A stretch of 64,000 bases of DNA. Source: Eublepharis macularius (Eukaryota > Chordata > Lepidosauria > Squamata > Eublepharidae). Below, one piece after another: positions 1-20,930 of the stretch. The stretch covers positions 20,408,001 to 20,472,000 of the forward strand of contig NC_072805.1 of NCBI RefSeq assembly GCF_028583425.1. Direction: 5' to 3'. A program made the translations under genes and the position numbers. Each line of letters begins with the position of its first letter. Within the stretch, counting starts at the first letter, position 1. A model generated the notes under the pieces. It worked only from the letters and a program-made list of their open reading frames with translations. It made no database searches and was not told the origin of the DNA.

Positions 1-469
1 GAACACACAAAATAACAAAAAAACAGTCTTTAATAATCAATTATTACAATAGCACAGGCTCCAAACACTAATAGGAACAAGGAGACCAAAAGAACCAATA
101 TATCTGGATGCTGGAAATATGAGAGGTACAGACTTGGTTGGAGTCTCAAAGCTTTGGAATATGGTTAAATGAATTAACTTTATACTGAATTAAAGAAACA
201 TCAAAAATAAATTTAGTAAGTATAATCAAACACCACGACATGCATTTAATATAATATGTGCACTGCAAAAATTTCAATTTGAGATTATTATTTAAATATA
301 AAGTATTTGTGTTCTGCTCTTTTTAACACTGTTGTAGCTGTATTTTTTCCTTTTAAATAAAATTGTCTAGTTGTGCAATAATAACAAAGCCATTGCGGGT
401 CTTCCGGCCAAATATTTCTCTTTTAGACTAACCTACCTCATGAGTTTCAAGGAATGAATGGGAACAAGG

Positions 470-840
470 AGGGTATTTTATCTATTTAAAATATTTCTAT
501 GCTGCCTTTCCACCAAAACAGTCTCTTCAAGATGACAAACATCAAAGCAATAAAAAATTCAACATTAAAACAACATTCAAAATAAGGTATACATAAAATA
601 ACTTTTTAAAAAAACATGTAAATTCACATAACACCAACACACTGTTATTGGCCATCCTTCCTTAATAACAGTTTCTAGGGTGCAAGCCAAACAAAACAAG
701 TCTTCTTCCACTGGTGGAAGACAACAATAGAGGGAGATAGATGAATTTCCTTGGGGAGGTAATTCCAAAGTTTCAGTGCCACAACCAAGAAGACCTTTAC
801 TCGAATTGCCCCCCAAGAATCACATGTGCTACTCTAGACA
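470..840 (-). mobile_element. CR1/L2-type LINE 3' fragment
   Basis: Read on the minus strand, the stretch near 690-830 resembles the end of a LINE ORF2, with the region that in other copies reads as a well-formed 'W-N-L-P' block. The left end, near 475-510, matches the 3' tail seen in other LINE copies of this window. No intact frame remains. It is a dead 5'-truncated copy, and the clade assignment is tentative. Confidence 0.5.
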
Positions 841-1589
841 TCAAGAAAGGAAGTTAGGATAAAAAGGTAAAATAATATTAAACATACTTTAGTACACAAT
901 ATCCACTCATCATATTATTATCCTATCCTTCTTTCAAGGAGTTCAGGGAAGCATAGATGATTTCCTGCCCATTTTTATCTTCACAGCTCTCCTGAAAGGT
1001 AGGTTGGACTCAAAGAGTATGCCTGGCCGAAGTTCACCCAACTAGCTTCACAGGACAGATAGGGATTGGCCTCTGGGTCTTCCAGAGTCACAATCCAGTG
1101 CGATGCAGTAGCAAAGAGCATCAGACAACCATCTGGGACCCCCACTGTACCATGAAGCTCACCATAGGCTAGTTACCCTCTCTCTGTCTAATCTACCACA
1201 GTCATTATAAAAATAAAAATGGAAAAGGAGAGAAGCCCACTCTGCCCTTTTGGCTGGCCAAAGGTTGCACACACTGTGCAACCTTTGGCCAGCCACTCTC
1301 TCAGCCTTACCTATGTCACAGGATAGCCATTTTAAGAATAAAATGGAAGATCAATATATGCTGTTCAGGGTTCCTTGGAGGAAAGGATAAAGATATACAT
1401 CATCATCAAATTATTGTCTGTCACCCCCTCCATTGTAGCTGAACGCAGTAAGAATCCCCCTGACAGAGCATGCTTAAGAAGGTTCTACTCAGAACCCTAC
1501 TCAGGCCAATTCAGTGGTGCTTACTCCCAGGAAAGTATTCTTAGGATGTCATGGTTACCAACTCTGGTTTGCAAAATTCCTGGAAACTT
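841..1589. other. Intergenic, mostly unassigned
   Basis: I see no gene here. The stretch 1000-1200 looks like a decayed minus-strand tRNA-derived SINE. A perfect short hairpin at 1252-1294 is listed separately. Confidence 0.4.
1252..1294. repeat. Perfect 19-bp hairpin
   Basis: GGCTGGCCAAAGGTTGCAC at 1252-1270 is followed by the loop ACACT and then its exact reverse complement at 1276-1294. The arms have no mismatch. The surroundings look like SINE remnant, so it may have arisen by local templated copying. Confidence 0.85.
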
Positions 1590-1812
1590 GGGAGTTTATC
1601 ATTTATGCCCTGCCTTTCTCCTGAATGGGGACCCAAGGCAGCTGAGTGTTCTCCTCTTCCATTTTATCCTCACAATAACCCTCTGAGGTAGACTAGGTAG
1701 GCTGAGAGCATGTGGCTGGCCCAAGGTCACCCAGAAAGCTTGCATGGCAAAGTGGGACCCGGACATCCCAGATCCTAGTCCAACACTTGAACTACCACAT
1801 CACACTGGCCCA
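1590..1812 (-). mobile_element. tRNA-derived SINE, minus orientation
   Basis: The reverse complement shows a degraded tRNA-like head near 1770-1810 and a body with the 'gtgacc-ttggg-cagccacat' and 'cctcagagggttattgtgaggataaaatgg' type segments. These are shared with many other copies in the window. Confidence 0.7.
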
Positions 1813-2089
1813 GCATGAGTTTCAGAAAGGCAGCTCAGGGACATGTAATTGGCTCATACTCCAAAACTGACATCTCCTCCAGGGGAGGCAATAGCTGGAG
1901 ATTTAATTCTGGGAGAACTCCAGGCCCCATCTGGCGGTTGGCAACCCAGCACTCCCAAGCTTTCTTTTTTAAAAAAATCCTATTTTAGGTCTCTATAACG
2001 GTTTTTAAAATCCTATCAGTCGCTTCTAACCGGTACTAATTAATTACTTGGAGCTATTTGCCCGCTGAGTGGAGAAATCAGAAAAAACT

Positions 2090-2440
2090 AATAACCATCG
2101 AGCTCCAGGCGGGCACCTCAGCCCACAGGGGCTGCTCGCTCTCCTCCTCCCCATGCTAAGAGGAGGAAGGAACCACGAGAAGAGAGCCGGCAAGGAAGGG
2201 AAAGGGCGAGGGACGAAACGCCGCCTCAGCTCGAGCGCCTCTTACCCTCTTCAGTCCGCCTCGTTCCCGGTCGCGCCGATACGTCAACGGCGCGCCGAGG
2301 TCCCGCCGCGCGCTCTGATTGGAGGAAAGGCCGGCTTTTCCCAGGAGCCCCTGCGGCCGCGCGACAAGGTTTTAGCCCCGCCCCCTCGCCGCTTGATTGA
2401 GAAGCTAAACAAAGGCAGGGGGAAGTGGAAGCGGGAGGGA
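2090..2440. promoter_or_regulatory. CpG island, likely promoter of an off-window gene
   Basis: CpG density is far above the flanks, with GC boxes (2376-2392) and an inverted CCAAT box (ATTGG within CTGATTGGAGG near 2315-2325). On the minus strand a good splice donor (AG followed by GTAAGA) lies near 2246-2251, about 70 bp downstream of the CCAAT box in that orientation. This suggests a non-coding first exon of a leftward gene. Frames through the island on both strands show no recognisable protein. It lies about 4 kb upstream of POLR2C, which has its own CpG island, so an alternative distal POLR2C promoter is less likely. Confidence 0.55.
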
Positions 2441-2638
2441 GGATCATAGAGCAGGCTCTTGCTAAAGCCCAGAAATGGCAAAAAGAGAATCTATTGTTTT
2501 CTGTTTAGGTATTTATATCAAAGTAATTTTAAGTGGATTTAGTTGTGCAAATGTTTTATTTGCGGTTAAAATTGTCCATATTTTATCTTACCAAGTATTT
2601 ATGGCAAGGTATTAGCTGATGAGATATCTCACCAGCTT

Positions 2639-2782
2639 TTTTAAAATATATATATAATTTATATATATTTATATATATATAATTTATGGCAAGGTATTAG
2701 CTGGTTATATATATATATAATCACCAGGTAATACCTTGCCATAAATATATATATATATATTTTATAGATAGATTAGATATAA

Positions 2783-2834
<52 letters not shown>

Positions 2835-2835
2835 A
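2639..2835. repeat. (TA)n-rich inverted repeat
   Basis: Long AT dinucleotide runs are interspersed with two direct copies of GGCAAGGTATTAGCTG (2601-2616 and 2689-2704) and an inverted form (GGTAATACCTTGCC near 2727-2740). The arms can pair, so the region could form a cruciform. Confidence 0.75.
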
Positions 2836-3050
2836 TTTATTTTTGATTTTTATTCCACCCTCCCTACATTTCCAGCGGGCTCAGGGCGGATTACAAAATA
2901 CATAAAGGTTAAAAGTTATTATAGTTAACAAGTCTAAAAACATCCAATTTACACAGTTAAAATACAATTATAAATATCAACATAGCGGCACAGAATTCCA
3001 CTGATCAAATTTAAAACAACTTCAGAGCACCTCTGCATTAAAGAGTTTTT
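2836..3050 (-). mobile_element. LINE 3' tail fragment
   Basis: The segment with 'ccaccctccc...gcgggctcagggcggattac' is the minus-strand 3' untranslated tail shared with the LINE copies at 23.35 kb and 55.63 kb. No coding sequence remains. Confidence 0.5.
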
Positions 3051-3087
3051 AAAAATGGGGGTATTGGAGATATATGTGGGTATATTG

Positions 3088-3298
3088 AGTGGGGAGTGCC
3101 TTCAAGTCATAGTTGATTTATAGCAACCCTTGGTGGGGTTTTCACAGCAAGAGACTAACAGGTAGTTTGCCACTGCCTGCCTTTGCAACCCTGGTATTTG
3201 TTGGAGGTTTCCCCTCCAATTACTAATCAAGGCTGACCCTGCTTAACTTCTGGGATCTGGTGAGATCAGGCTCACCTGGGCTATCCAGGTTAGGGCAT
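3088..3298 (-). mobile_element. 5S rRNA-derived SINE
   Basis: The reverse complement starts with a head resembling 5S rRNA: the internal promoter region reads 'gatctca(c)cagatcccagaagttaagcagggtc'. A shared SINE body ending in 'gctataaatcaactatgacttgaaggc' follows. 5S-headed SINEs are known from lizards (5S-Sauria). The copy is diverged. Confidence 0.7.
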
Positions 3299-3490
3299 AT
3301 GTGTCCATTAACAAATTGCTTCTGGTGAGCATTGAGCTAGATAATTATATTTGTCTCATTACAAACTTTAGACTTGCCATCTGTTGCATTTTATTTACTA
3401 AATTGTTGAAAACCATGCAGTGAACAAATGTACATTTGTGTAATTATAACTGCATCCTGACATCACTGTATGCAAAGAAGTGGGTTCTAG

Positions 3491-3684
3491 AGCCAGTGTG
3501 GCATCGTAGTTAGAATGTCAGTGTAGGATCTAGAAAGCCCGGTTCAAATCCCACTCTGGCTATAGAAGTTTGCCAGGTGACCTTAGGCCAGTCACATGTG
3601 CTTGGCCTAACCTGCCTCACAGGATTGCTGTGAGGATAAAATGGAGGAGATAGCTGCTTTGGGGAGAAAGGTGGGGGATAAATT
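3491..3684 (+). mobile_element. tRNA-derived SINE
   Basis: A tRNA-like head with a B-box-like 'ggttcaaatcc' at 3541-3551 is followed by the common body with 'cctcacaggattgctgtgaggataaaatggagg'. The copy is nearly full length but diverged. Confidence 0.75.
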
Positions 3685-4139
3685 TATGCTGGAACTTCTA
3701 GTTTTCTTATTCATAAAAATACTATACCTTATTGCTATTACTATGCAGCTACAATGACATATACTTACAACTACATAACAATCTTTCATACCAAAGTTTT
3801 CCAACAGTGCCATCTTAAGCAGAGTTAAATCCTTCTAAACCCATTGGCTGCAGTGGTCTTTGAAGGGTATAATTCTACCTAGGAGGGCACTGCAAATGTT
3901 ACCTGGATGAATAACATTAGATGTCAATTGATGGTGGAATAAAATTTCTGGTCCCCCTCCCCCAGGCCTCTATAGAGCCAGACTAATCTTTTACTCTCTT
4001 GATTAATTTTGAATATATAATCATAGTTCACTGTGCTTCCTGCATTTCATGGGTTCTCGACTTGCTTGTTTATTTTCATATCTCTAGATAAAATGAGTGT
4101 ATAGGGAAAATAATTTCATTGCATCAGAAGAAGCGGGTT

Positions 4140-4545
4140 CTAGAGCCAGTGATGTAGTGGTTAGAGTATCAGAGACGCATGTTTGACCCTCCCCCCCCCC
4201 ACACTCTATTAGAGACACGTTTGACCTCCCCTCACACTCTGTTAGGGTTGCCAACTCCTGAGAGGGGAAATTCCTGGAGATTTGGGGGTGGAGACTGGGG
4301 AGTGGCCATAAAAACCACCTTCCAAACCAGCCATTTTCTCCAGGGAAACTGATCTCTGAGATCAGTTGTAATTCTGGGAGATCTCCAGGCTCCACCTGGA
4401 GGCTTGTAACCCTACATGATGGAAACTTGTGGGTGACCTTGGTCCAGTCACATACCCTCTTCACCTCCTTCACAGGGTCACTGTGAGGCTAAATGGAGGA
4501 AAGGGGAAAAGGCTGGGGAATAAATGAAGTAAATAAATAATAACA
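4140..4545 (+). mobile_element. tRNA-derived SINE split by a MITE
   Basis: The head (4140-4243) and tail (4414-4545, ending in an AAATAA-type tail) belong to one SINE. The miniature element at 4244-4413 interrupts it. Confidence 0.7.
4244..4413. mobile_element. hAT-like MITE, AGGGTTGCCA family
   Basis: The ends are AGGGTTGCCAACTCC and GGCTTGTAACCCT, imperfect inverted termini shared by several copies in this window. The interior includes 'ttcctggagatttggggg' and 'gatctctgagatcag'. It sits inside a SINE. Better-preserved copies (14556-14789) have 8-bp target duplications. Confidence 0.7.
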
Positions 4546-4640
4546 ATAACATAGCATCTTCCTTCTGGACCCCAAAGTGTGGTGTAGCATTCAAAGATGG
4601 GAAATAGTGTGGGGTAGTTACTGTGTCAAACTATGATCTC

Positions 4641-4855
4641 AGGTTGCCAATCTCCAGGTGGTGGCTGAAGAACTCCCACACTTACAACAGATCTCCAAGC
4701 AACAGAGATCAAGTCCCCTGTAGAAAATGGCTGCTTTGGAGAATGGACTCTATAGCATTATAACCTGCTGAGGTCCCTCCCCTCCTCAAACCCTGCCCTT
4801 CCCAGGCTCCACCACCAAATCTCCAGGACTTTCCTCAATTGGAGCTTGCAACCCT
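4641..4855. mobile_element. hAT-like MITE, AGGGTTGCCA family
   Basis: It starts AGGTTGCCAATCTCC and ends TTGGAGCTTGCAACCCT, with the family interior ('gagatcaagtcccctg...gaaaatggctgctttgga'). It interrupts the SINE that continues at 4856. Confidence 0.7.
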
Positions 4856-4912
4856 ACAGTCAGATCTGGAAGAACCAGGTTCGAATCCCCACTCTGTCAT
4901 GGAGGCTCACTA

Positions 4913-5388
4913 CTGCATAAAAGACCTAGATTACTTCAGCTCAGTGATATGTGCTCAGAGAGCACGCTCCACCCAGTTCTTTGGCATTCTTCCATCTCCA
5001 GCCATCCCAGCTTACATCAAATACCTAACAGTTCCTCGCTATTGTAGAGCATTCATGCTTGCACGCCTGAACACTGCCCCCTCCGCAGTTCTATATGGGA
5101 GATACTGTAAATTGCCTTATTTGGACAGACTTTGCCATGGTAACTTGAAAAAGGTTGATTCCCTGTATTATAGCTTTTATTGCAACTTGTGGATTGCCCC
5201 TATTTTAACTAAACTGCCTTCCACTATATCGAAAGATAACATAATCCCCTCTCTGTTGGTGGATAGAGATCCAAGGACTATGCTGGTTTTCATCAAGTAC
5301 CTCTCCACCATATTTTCCTTAAAGAAATAAAGACTCCTGATCCTCTGCTCAAGATGGCTGGATCAAAAGAGCTTGAAAGGAAAAGAAA
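4913..5388 (+). mobile_element. 5'-truncated LINE 3' end with target duplication
   Basis: An open frame across 4980-5330 resembles the C-terminal end of a non-LTR retrotransposon ORF2, including '-FMLARLNTAPSAVLYGRY-'. A related minus-strand copy at 22.1-22.6 kb keeps the Cys-rich zinc-knuckle segment, which is degraded here. GCTCACTA at 4905-4912 and 5389-5396 is the target duplication, so this is one insertion into a SINE. It is truncated and non-functional. The clade is uncertain. Confidence 0.7.
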
Positions 5389-5551
5389 GCTCACTAGGTG
5401 ACCTTAGGCCACTCTCAGCTTCACGTACCTCATAGGGGTGTTGTGAAGATAAAACAGAGCAGAGAACAATGTAAGCCTCTTTGGGAAGAAAGGTAGGTTA
5501 TATAAATGAAGTAAAATAAAAAATAAAATATAGAGCAAGTCCACTCATTCA

Positions 5552-5700
5552 AGATGGGTAGTCATGTTGTAGCCCAGCCTGTCTGCAGCAGCAGAAAAGA
5601 GCAAGAGTCCAGTAGCACCTATGAGGCTAACAAAATTTGTGGTAGGGTAGGAGCTTTCGGGAGCCACAGCTCACTTCTTCAGACTCGGTTACACAAAGTA
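5552..5700 (+). repeat. Dispersed repeat, 'agagtccagtagcacc' family
   Basis: It contains 'gatgggtagtcatgttgtagcc', 'aagagtccagtagcacct' and 'gctttcgggagccacagctcacttcttcag'. Related pieces occur at 6080-6200, 27.2-27.5, 30.5, 35.4, 37.2, 37.7, 43.1 and 48.35 kb. I do not assign a family name. Confidence 0.65.
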
Positions 5701-5779
5701 ATTTTCCACACAGGTCTTCACTAAAAGAATAAACTCTTCTTACGTCCACATATAGATTCAGTCAGGCTTTTTCCACATA

Positions 5780-6020
5780 TTGTCGAAGGCTTTCACGGCC
5801 GGAGAACGATGGTTGTTGTGGGTTTTCCGGGCTGTATTGCCGTGGTCTTGGCATTGTAGTTCCTGACGTTTCGCCAGCAGCTGTGGCTGGCATCTTCAGA
5901 GGTGTAGCACCAAAAGACAGAGATCTCTCACTGAAGCTGCCAGCCACAGCTGCTGGCGAAACGTCAGGAACTACAATGCCAAGACCACGGCAATACAGCC
6001 CGGAAAACCCACAACAACCA
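5780..6020 (-). mobile_element. Hairpin retroposon, copy 1
   Basis: This is a 241-bp element made of two long inverted arms (about 5811-5900 and 5938-6020) around a short spacer. A unique tail at its left end begins TTGTCGAAGGCTTTCACGG. It is flanked by the 12-bp direct repeat TTTTTCCACATA (5768-5779 and 6021-6032). It is the same element as 7751-7990 in reverse orientation. A long, variable target duplication with a one-sided tail suggests retroposition rather than cut-and-paste. A Penelope-like origin is only a guess. Confidence 0.8.
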
Positions 6021-6079
6021 TTTTTCCACATAGCTTGCCTGACCTAAATACAATAATCAGTATACACAGAGATAGATCA

Positions 6080-6205
6080 AGATGGGTAGCCATGCTAGTC
6101 TGTCTGCAACAGTAGAAAAGAGCAAGAGTCCAGCAGCACCTAACATTTGTGGTAGGGTATGCGCTTTCCTGACTCACAGCTCACTTCATACCCTACCACA
6201 AATTT
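6080..6205 (+). repeat. Dispersed repeat, 'agagtccagcagcacc' family
   Basis: It carries the same motifs as the copy at 5552-5700 ('gatgggtagccatgctagtctg', 'gtagggtatgcgctttcctgactcacagctcacttc'), shortened. Confidence 0.6.
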
Positions 6206-6339
6206 TATTCATCTTCTAGGCCCACTCATTGCCATCTGCAGAGAGGGGGGCTCCAGTCCATAAAAGCTCATGCTGGGAAGGGTCACATTTGTTTTCTCCT
6301 TGCACTAAAGTCTGGGGATGTTTTGTGGTGGTGGTTTTT

Positions 6340-16850
<10,511 letters not shown>

Positions 16851-17121
16851 TTCTGAAGTCTCTCTTTCCGGGCAGCTGCTGCATATGAAGAGGGAGGCTG
16901 TCGACACGGTGGGGAGAGCGCTGATCTTTGCGTGGTGGAGCTGCTTGCTTTCAGTCCTCTAGAGGAAGACAACGTCTTTTGCTCCCTTGAGCGAAACGTT
17001 TTTCAGCACTCCCTTAAGGAAGTTGCTGCTCACACAAAGTGGGCTGCATTCCCTCTGGGGGACTTGCTCTTCTGTTTCTAGGGAACGTGGGGGCTGAGGG
17101 CAAAACGGATTCTTCCCCCAC

Positions 17122-17155
<34 letters not shown>

Positions 17156-17290
17156 TCCTTGTCCTCTATCCCTCCCCTTTTGGGGTAAATGGCCCCCCAC
17201 CTGGCAGCTGTCCAAGTTACGTAACTGAAGTTTGCTAGTTATTTGTGTTCGTTTACTGTACTGAATAAAAGCCTTTTCCCTGACTAGCCA
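16851..17290 (+). other. POLR2C: POLR2C 3' UTR with poly(A) signal
   Basis: The 3' UTR contains a CT run followed by (CA)n near 17122-17155. A canonical AATAAA lies at 17264-17269, so cleavage is expected around 17280-17295, with TG-rich sequence following. This gives a 3' UTR of roughly 430 nt. Confidence 0.85.
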
Positions 17291-17604
17291 TGTGTGAACA
17301 CTCATCTGGTGCCTTGGAAAGGAGATCGTGGAGAACTGATCGCTTTCCAGCTAACATTTAAGTTAATGAAGGTTGATAATTGTGGCTCTGAGAATTTCCT
17401 TTTCGGCAGCTTTTCTGATGGCGAGGGGTGTCTCTCCAAGTCTCTGCTGGGGCCCAGAGCATATATTTATATCCTCTAATGCAGAATGAGCAAATCACAA
17501 TACTTAAAATCATCTAGCTCTTGTTGTAGAGAGGGGGGAAATTATGAAAAACGATGTCATCCTAAAAGCCTAAGAGTTACAACACACGCATGAATACACA
17601 TCAA

Positions 17605-17800
17605 GCTGCCTTATCCTGAATCACAGCAAGTCCATCAAGGTCAATATTGTCTACTCAGACTGGCAGCAGCTCTCCAGGGTCTCAGGCAGAGGTCTTTCAC
17701 ATCACCTACAGCCTGATCCTTTCAACTGGAGATGTCGGGGATTGAACCTGGGACCTTCTGCATGTAAAGCAGCGGCTCTTCTATTGAGACACAGCACATC
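17605..17800 (-). mobile_element. tRNA-Ala-derived SINE, minus orientation
   Basis: The reverse complement shows the head with 'catgcagaaggtcccaggttcaatccccgacatctcc' and the body ending 'gataaggcagcttgatg'. It is better conserved than the copy at 9795. Confidence 0.8.
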
Positions 17801-19066
17801 AGTTCTGTTTAAGCCGCTACTGGTCCTTCACTCTCTGGTACAGGCTTTTTCTCCTTGCCAATAATGCAGAGGGTCCCAAGACCACATTCTTCCCTTCTTG
17901 TTTGGCTGAAGGAGTCCGGGTTAGTTGTGCTGCACAGGCCACAGGAGTTTTATGGAATATGTTCTATCTTTTGTGAACCTTGCTTAAATTGAAGAGGTTT
18001 GGCGTGAACCGAAATCCTTTCCCACAAGTAAAAATAAGATGGCATGTACTCTGGGTGGCCGCAGTGCTGCTATGGATTTTGGGAACTGAATCAGAATGTC
18101 TGCTTCTTGAAACTTTTTTCCTGTGACTTGTCATTTCTCTGTTTAGGCAATGGAATGATCCCTCCATTCATTAAGATGCAAGTTCTTTTAAAATAATCAT
18201 TAAGAAAATAATTACAAAATTATGTTTAACATAAAACCGTGGAGAATTCAGTGGATGCTGCAAACCCAACAGGGAAAAAGACTGAGGTCTATTAAATTAT
18301 ACAGTCTTTAGACACCCCCCCCCAAAAGGGGGGGTTGCATGTTAATATCCAAATCCACAAATTCAAGGCAAATGTTCTCATTTGCTTCTTGTGTATTGAA
18401 GGCAGTTCTTTCTTTAATCACAAGGCCTAACATTGCTTCAGGTCCGTATCTTGATACATGGAGTGGCTATTGCCTTCTCTTTGAAGAATTACTCATTTAG
18501 CTGTTGCCATGGTCTATAGAATTTAGAGCCTTTGTCTTTTTGAGAGGTTCCAGGAAGAAAGAATGTACCCCAATATTGTAGTAAATGGATTAAGATCCAG
18601 TGAACATTCTAGTGTAAAATAAATGGGTCTATTTGACCCCAAAATGGCATAATCTTTTATTTTGGAAGAAAGATTTAACTAGGGCTAGACCAGCACACAC
18701 TTGGTCAGAGTGTTTTGGATTTCCTTGGCTTTAAGATCGGGAATAGCTGTTAGATAGATGCTTTCCTGCTGTTGCGTGGCTGAAAGAGGATGTGCACATC
18801 AGGTGAGCCCGAGAAAGATCCTGGAATCCTTTGCAACACACAGGTTATGTAGCAGATGTGTTAGCGTACAAAAGGTTTCCTGAAGCTGGAAAGCTTGAAA
18901 AATGTGTCAAGCAAGCCACATTTTACTTGATGTTTCTCTACCCTCGGTGGAGTGGGTATGGGGTGCGTGTGTACTTTCTCCTGGAAGATGCACAGGAAGA
19001 AAAACCCACTCCCTCTTGAGGCAGAGTCCTACACCTTGAAGCACAGGTCTTTTAAGAATCAAAGTG
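17801..19066. other. Intergenic, no feature recognised
   Basis: No conserved coding segment or clear repeat boundary is visible. A short CCCCCCCC/GGGGGG inverted patch lies at 18316-18335. Confidence 0.4.
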
Positions 19067-19302
19067 AGAGCAGAACCACAAGTGACAAAAGGCACAAATT
19101 GGACACTTGTCAGCTTCCCTCAAGTTTTGATGGGAAATGTAGGCAGCTTGGCGGAATGTTGGACAAGTGACAGTTGAAAAGTCCATTGGACAGCAGTCAG
19201 AGAGCCAAGCTGCAAGACCAGGATGCCTACATTTCCCATCAAAACTTGAGGGAAGCTGACAAGTGTCCAATCTGTGCCTTTTGTCACTTGTGGCTCTGCT
19301 CT
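19067..19302. mobile_element. Foldback MITE with about 80-bp inverted arms
   Basis: The left arm at about 19067-19143 and the right arm at about 19224-19302 are inverted copies ('gagcagaaccacaagtgac' against 'gtcacttgtggctctgctc'; 'tgatgggaaatgtaggc' against 'gcctacatttcccatca'). The spacer is 80 bp. I found no convincing target duplication. Confidence 0.8.
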
Positions 19303-20229
19303 GAGTTTCTGCAGCCTCTCGGGCTGTACTCCCTCATGCTTTTGAGACCGGATTGCTGTAGCTCTCGTCTCCAGATTTTTGTCAGAAGGGAAAGATCAAT
19401 TTCCTTCCTTTTTTTCCACCCCAAGAGTCATTTTTCACTGTAGAGGTTTAAGTAATTTAACTTTTTTGAAGGCCAGACAGTGTGTTAGAAGGTCTAGACG
19501 GACTGGCTGTGTCTGTTTTCTGCAAACACACGCAGCCAGCCAGCCAGGCTCGTAGAGGAGACAGGCTGGTGCTTGGTGAAGCCTATTTGATTTCTTCTGT
19601 TCCTTCCTATGGGTTGCTGGAGAGGAGACAGCAGGGCTGGACATCTATATTACCCATCTGGCAGCAAACATCTACAGGAAGAGCTCTATGGATGAAACCC
19701 CTTCCCATTAATAAGAAACGGGGAATATTTGTTAGGTTTTATCTGATCCCTGTTAATGTCCTATCTTTTAAAAAAAGCCAGGCTCAAGACTAGAAAGGAA
19801 CAAATGTTCCCTGTTTTGTTTCTTCGTAGATCTATTTAAATTTATCAATGCTTTTGGTGCAGTTTTTATAGTGATGTTTTTGTTGTGCGTGCACCCTGAA
19901 TGTGGTTTTTAAATGCCGTTTAGCATTTTTACGGACAATGTATATAAAAATGTATGTCGACTAGAGGGATTATTTATGGGTGCACATTAATATTAAACAG
20001 TCTATTTTACAGTGAAAATGTGGCGAGAGCAAACAAAAGCATACCGGAAGTAAAGAATCACAGGTTTGATTTACAGCAGGGAGAAGCAAAACGAAAATGG
20101 AAGTTTTTTAGGTTACAAAAACCGGGATGAAAAATTTGCAGTTTCCAGCTTGTCTTCCACCCTGAAGCCCAAATGCAGGATTATGGAAGACGCTCGTTTT
20201 GTTTTGTTTGCTTCATTTATACCCTGGCC

Positions 20230-20420
20230 TTTTCTCCACAATGGGAAACCGAAACTGCTCACATCATTCTCCTCTCCTCCATTTTATCTTCACAGTGACT
20301 CTGTGAGTTAGGTTAGTCTGCGCATGTGTGGCTGGCCCAAAGTCACCCAGAAAGCTGCTTTGGCAGAGTGCGGATTTGAACCGGGGTCTCTCAGATCCGA
20401 ATCTGACACTCTTAACTACT
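20230..20420 (-). mobile_element. tRNA-derived SINE, minus orientation
   Basis: It reads in reverse from a tRNA-like head (B-box complement 'ggatttgaaccgggg' near 20370) to 'ccattttatcttcacagtgactctgtgag'. It borders the tandem array on its right. Confidence 0.75.
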
Positions 20421-20930
20421 AACAATAGTAGTAACAATTACTAACAATAATTGGCAGCATTTTCTCCTCAACATTTTTTCCTCACAACAACCCTGTGAGG
20501 GAGGTTAGGCCGGGAATAGTTGATTGGCCCAAGGTCACCCAGAAAGCTGCTTTGGCAGAGTGTGGATTTGAACCGGGGTCTCCCAGATCCGAGTCTGACA
20601 CTCTTAACTACTAACAATAGTAGTAACAATTACTAACAATAATTGGCAGCATTTTCTCCTCAACATTTTTTCCTCACAACAACCCTGTGAGGGAGGTTAG
20701 GCCGGGAATAGTTGATTGGCCCAAGGTCACCCAGAAAGCTGCTTTGGCAGAGTGCGGATTTGAACCGGGGTCTCCCAGATCCGAGTCTGACACTCTTAAC
20801 TACTAACAATAGTAGTAACAATTACTAACAATAATTGGCAGCATTTTCTCCTCAACATTTTTTCCTCAAAACAACCCTGTGAGGGAGGTTAGGCCGGGAA
20901 TAGTTGATTGGCCCAAGGTCACCAAGCGTG
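20380..20930. repeat. Tandem array, 192-bp period
   Basis: The block beginning AACAATAGTAGTAACAATTA starts at 20421, 20613 and 20805, exactly 192 bp apart, and the third copy is incomplete. Each unit holds the 5' two thirds of a minus-strand tRNA SINE plus a short AACAAT-rich linker. Units differ at only a few positions (for example GTGTGG against GTGCGG), so the expansion is recent. Confidence 0.9.

Larger units (their letters stand above)
4575..5525 (+). mobile_element. tRNA-derived SINE broken by two insertions
   Basis: Three pieces (about 4575-4640, 4856-4912 and 5389-5525) read as one SINE in order. A MITE (4641-4855) lies in the head and a LINE fragment (4913-5388) lies in the body. 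The second insertion is flanked by the direct repeat GCTCACTA. Confidence 0.7.

Noticed and set aside
5762..6031. Similar open frames with Cys/Gly-rich peptide at 5.8 and 7.8 kb
   Set aside because: They are produced by the palindromic hairpin element and occur on both strands; no domain is recognisable.
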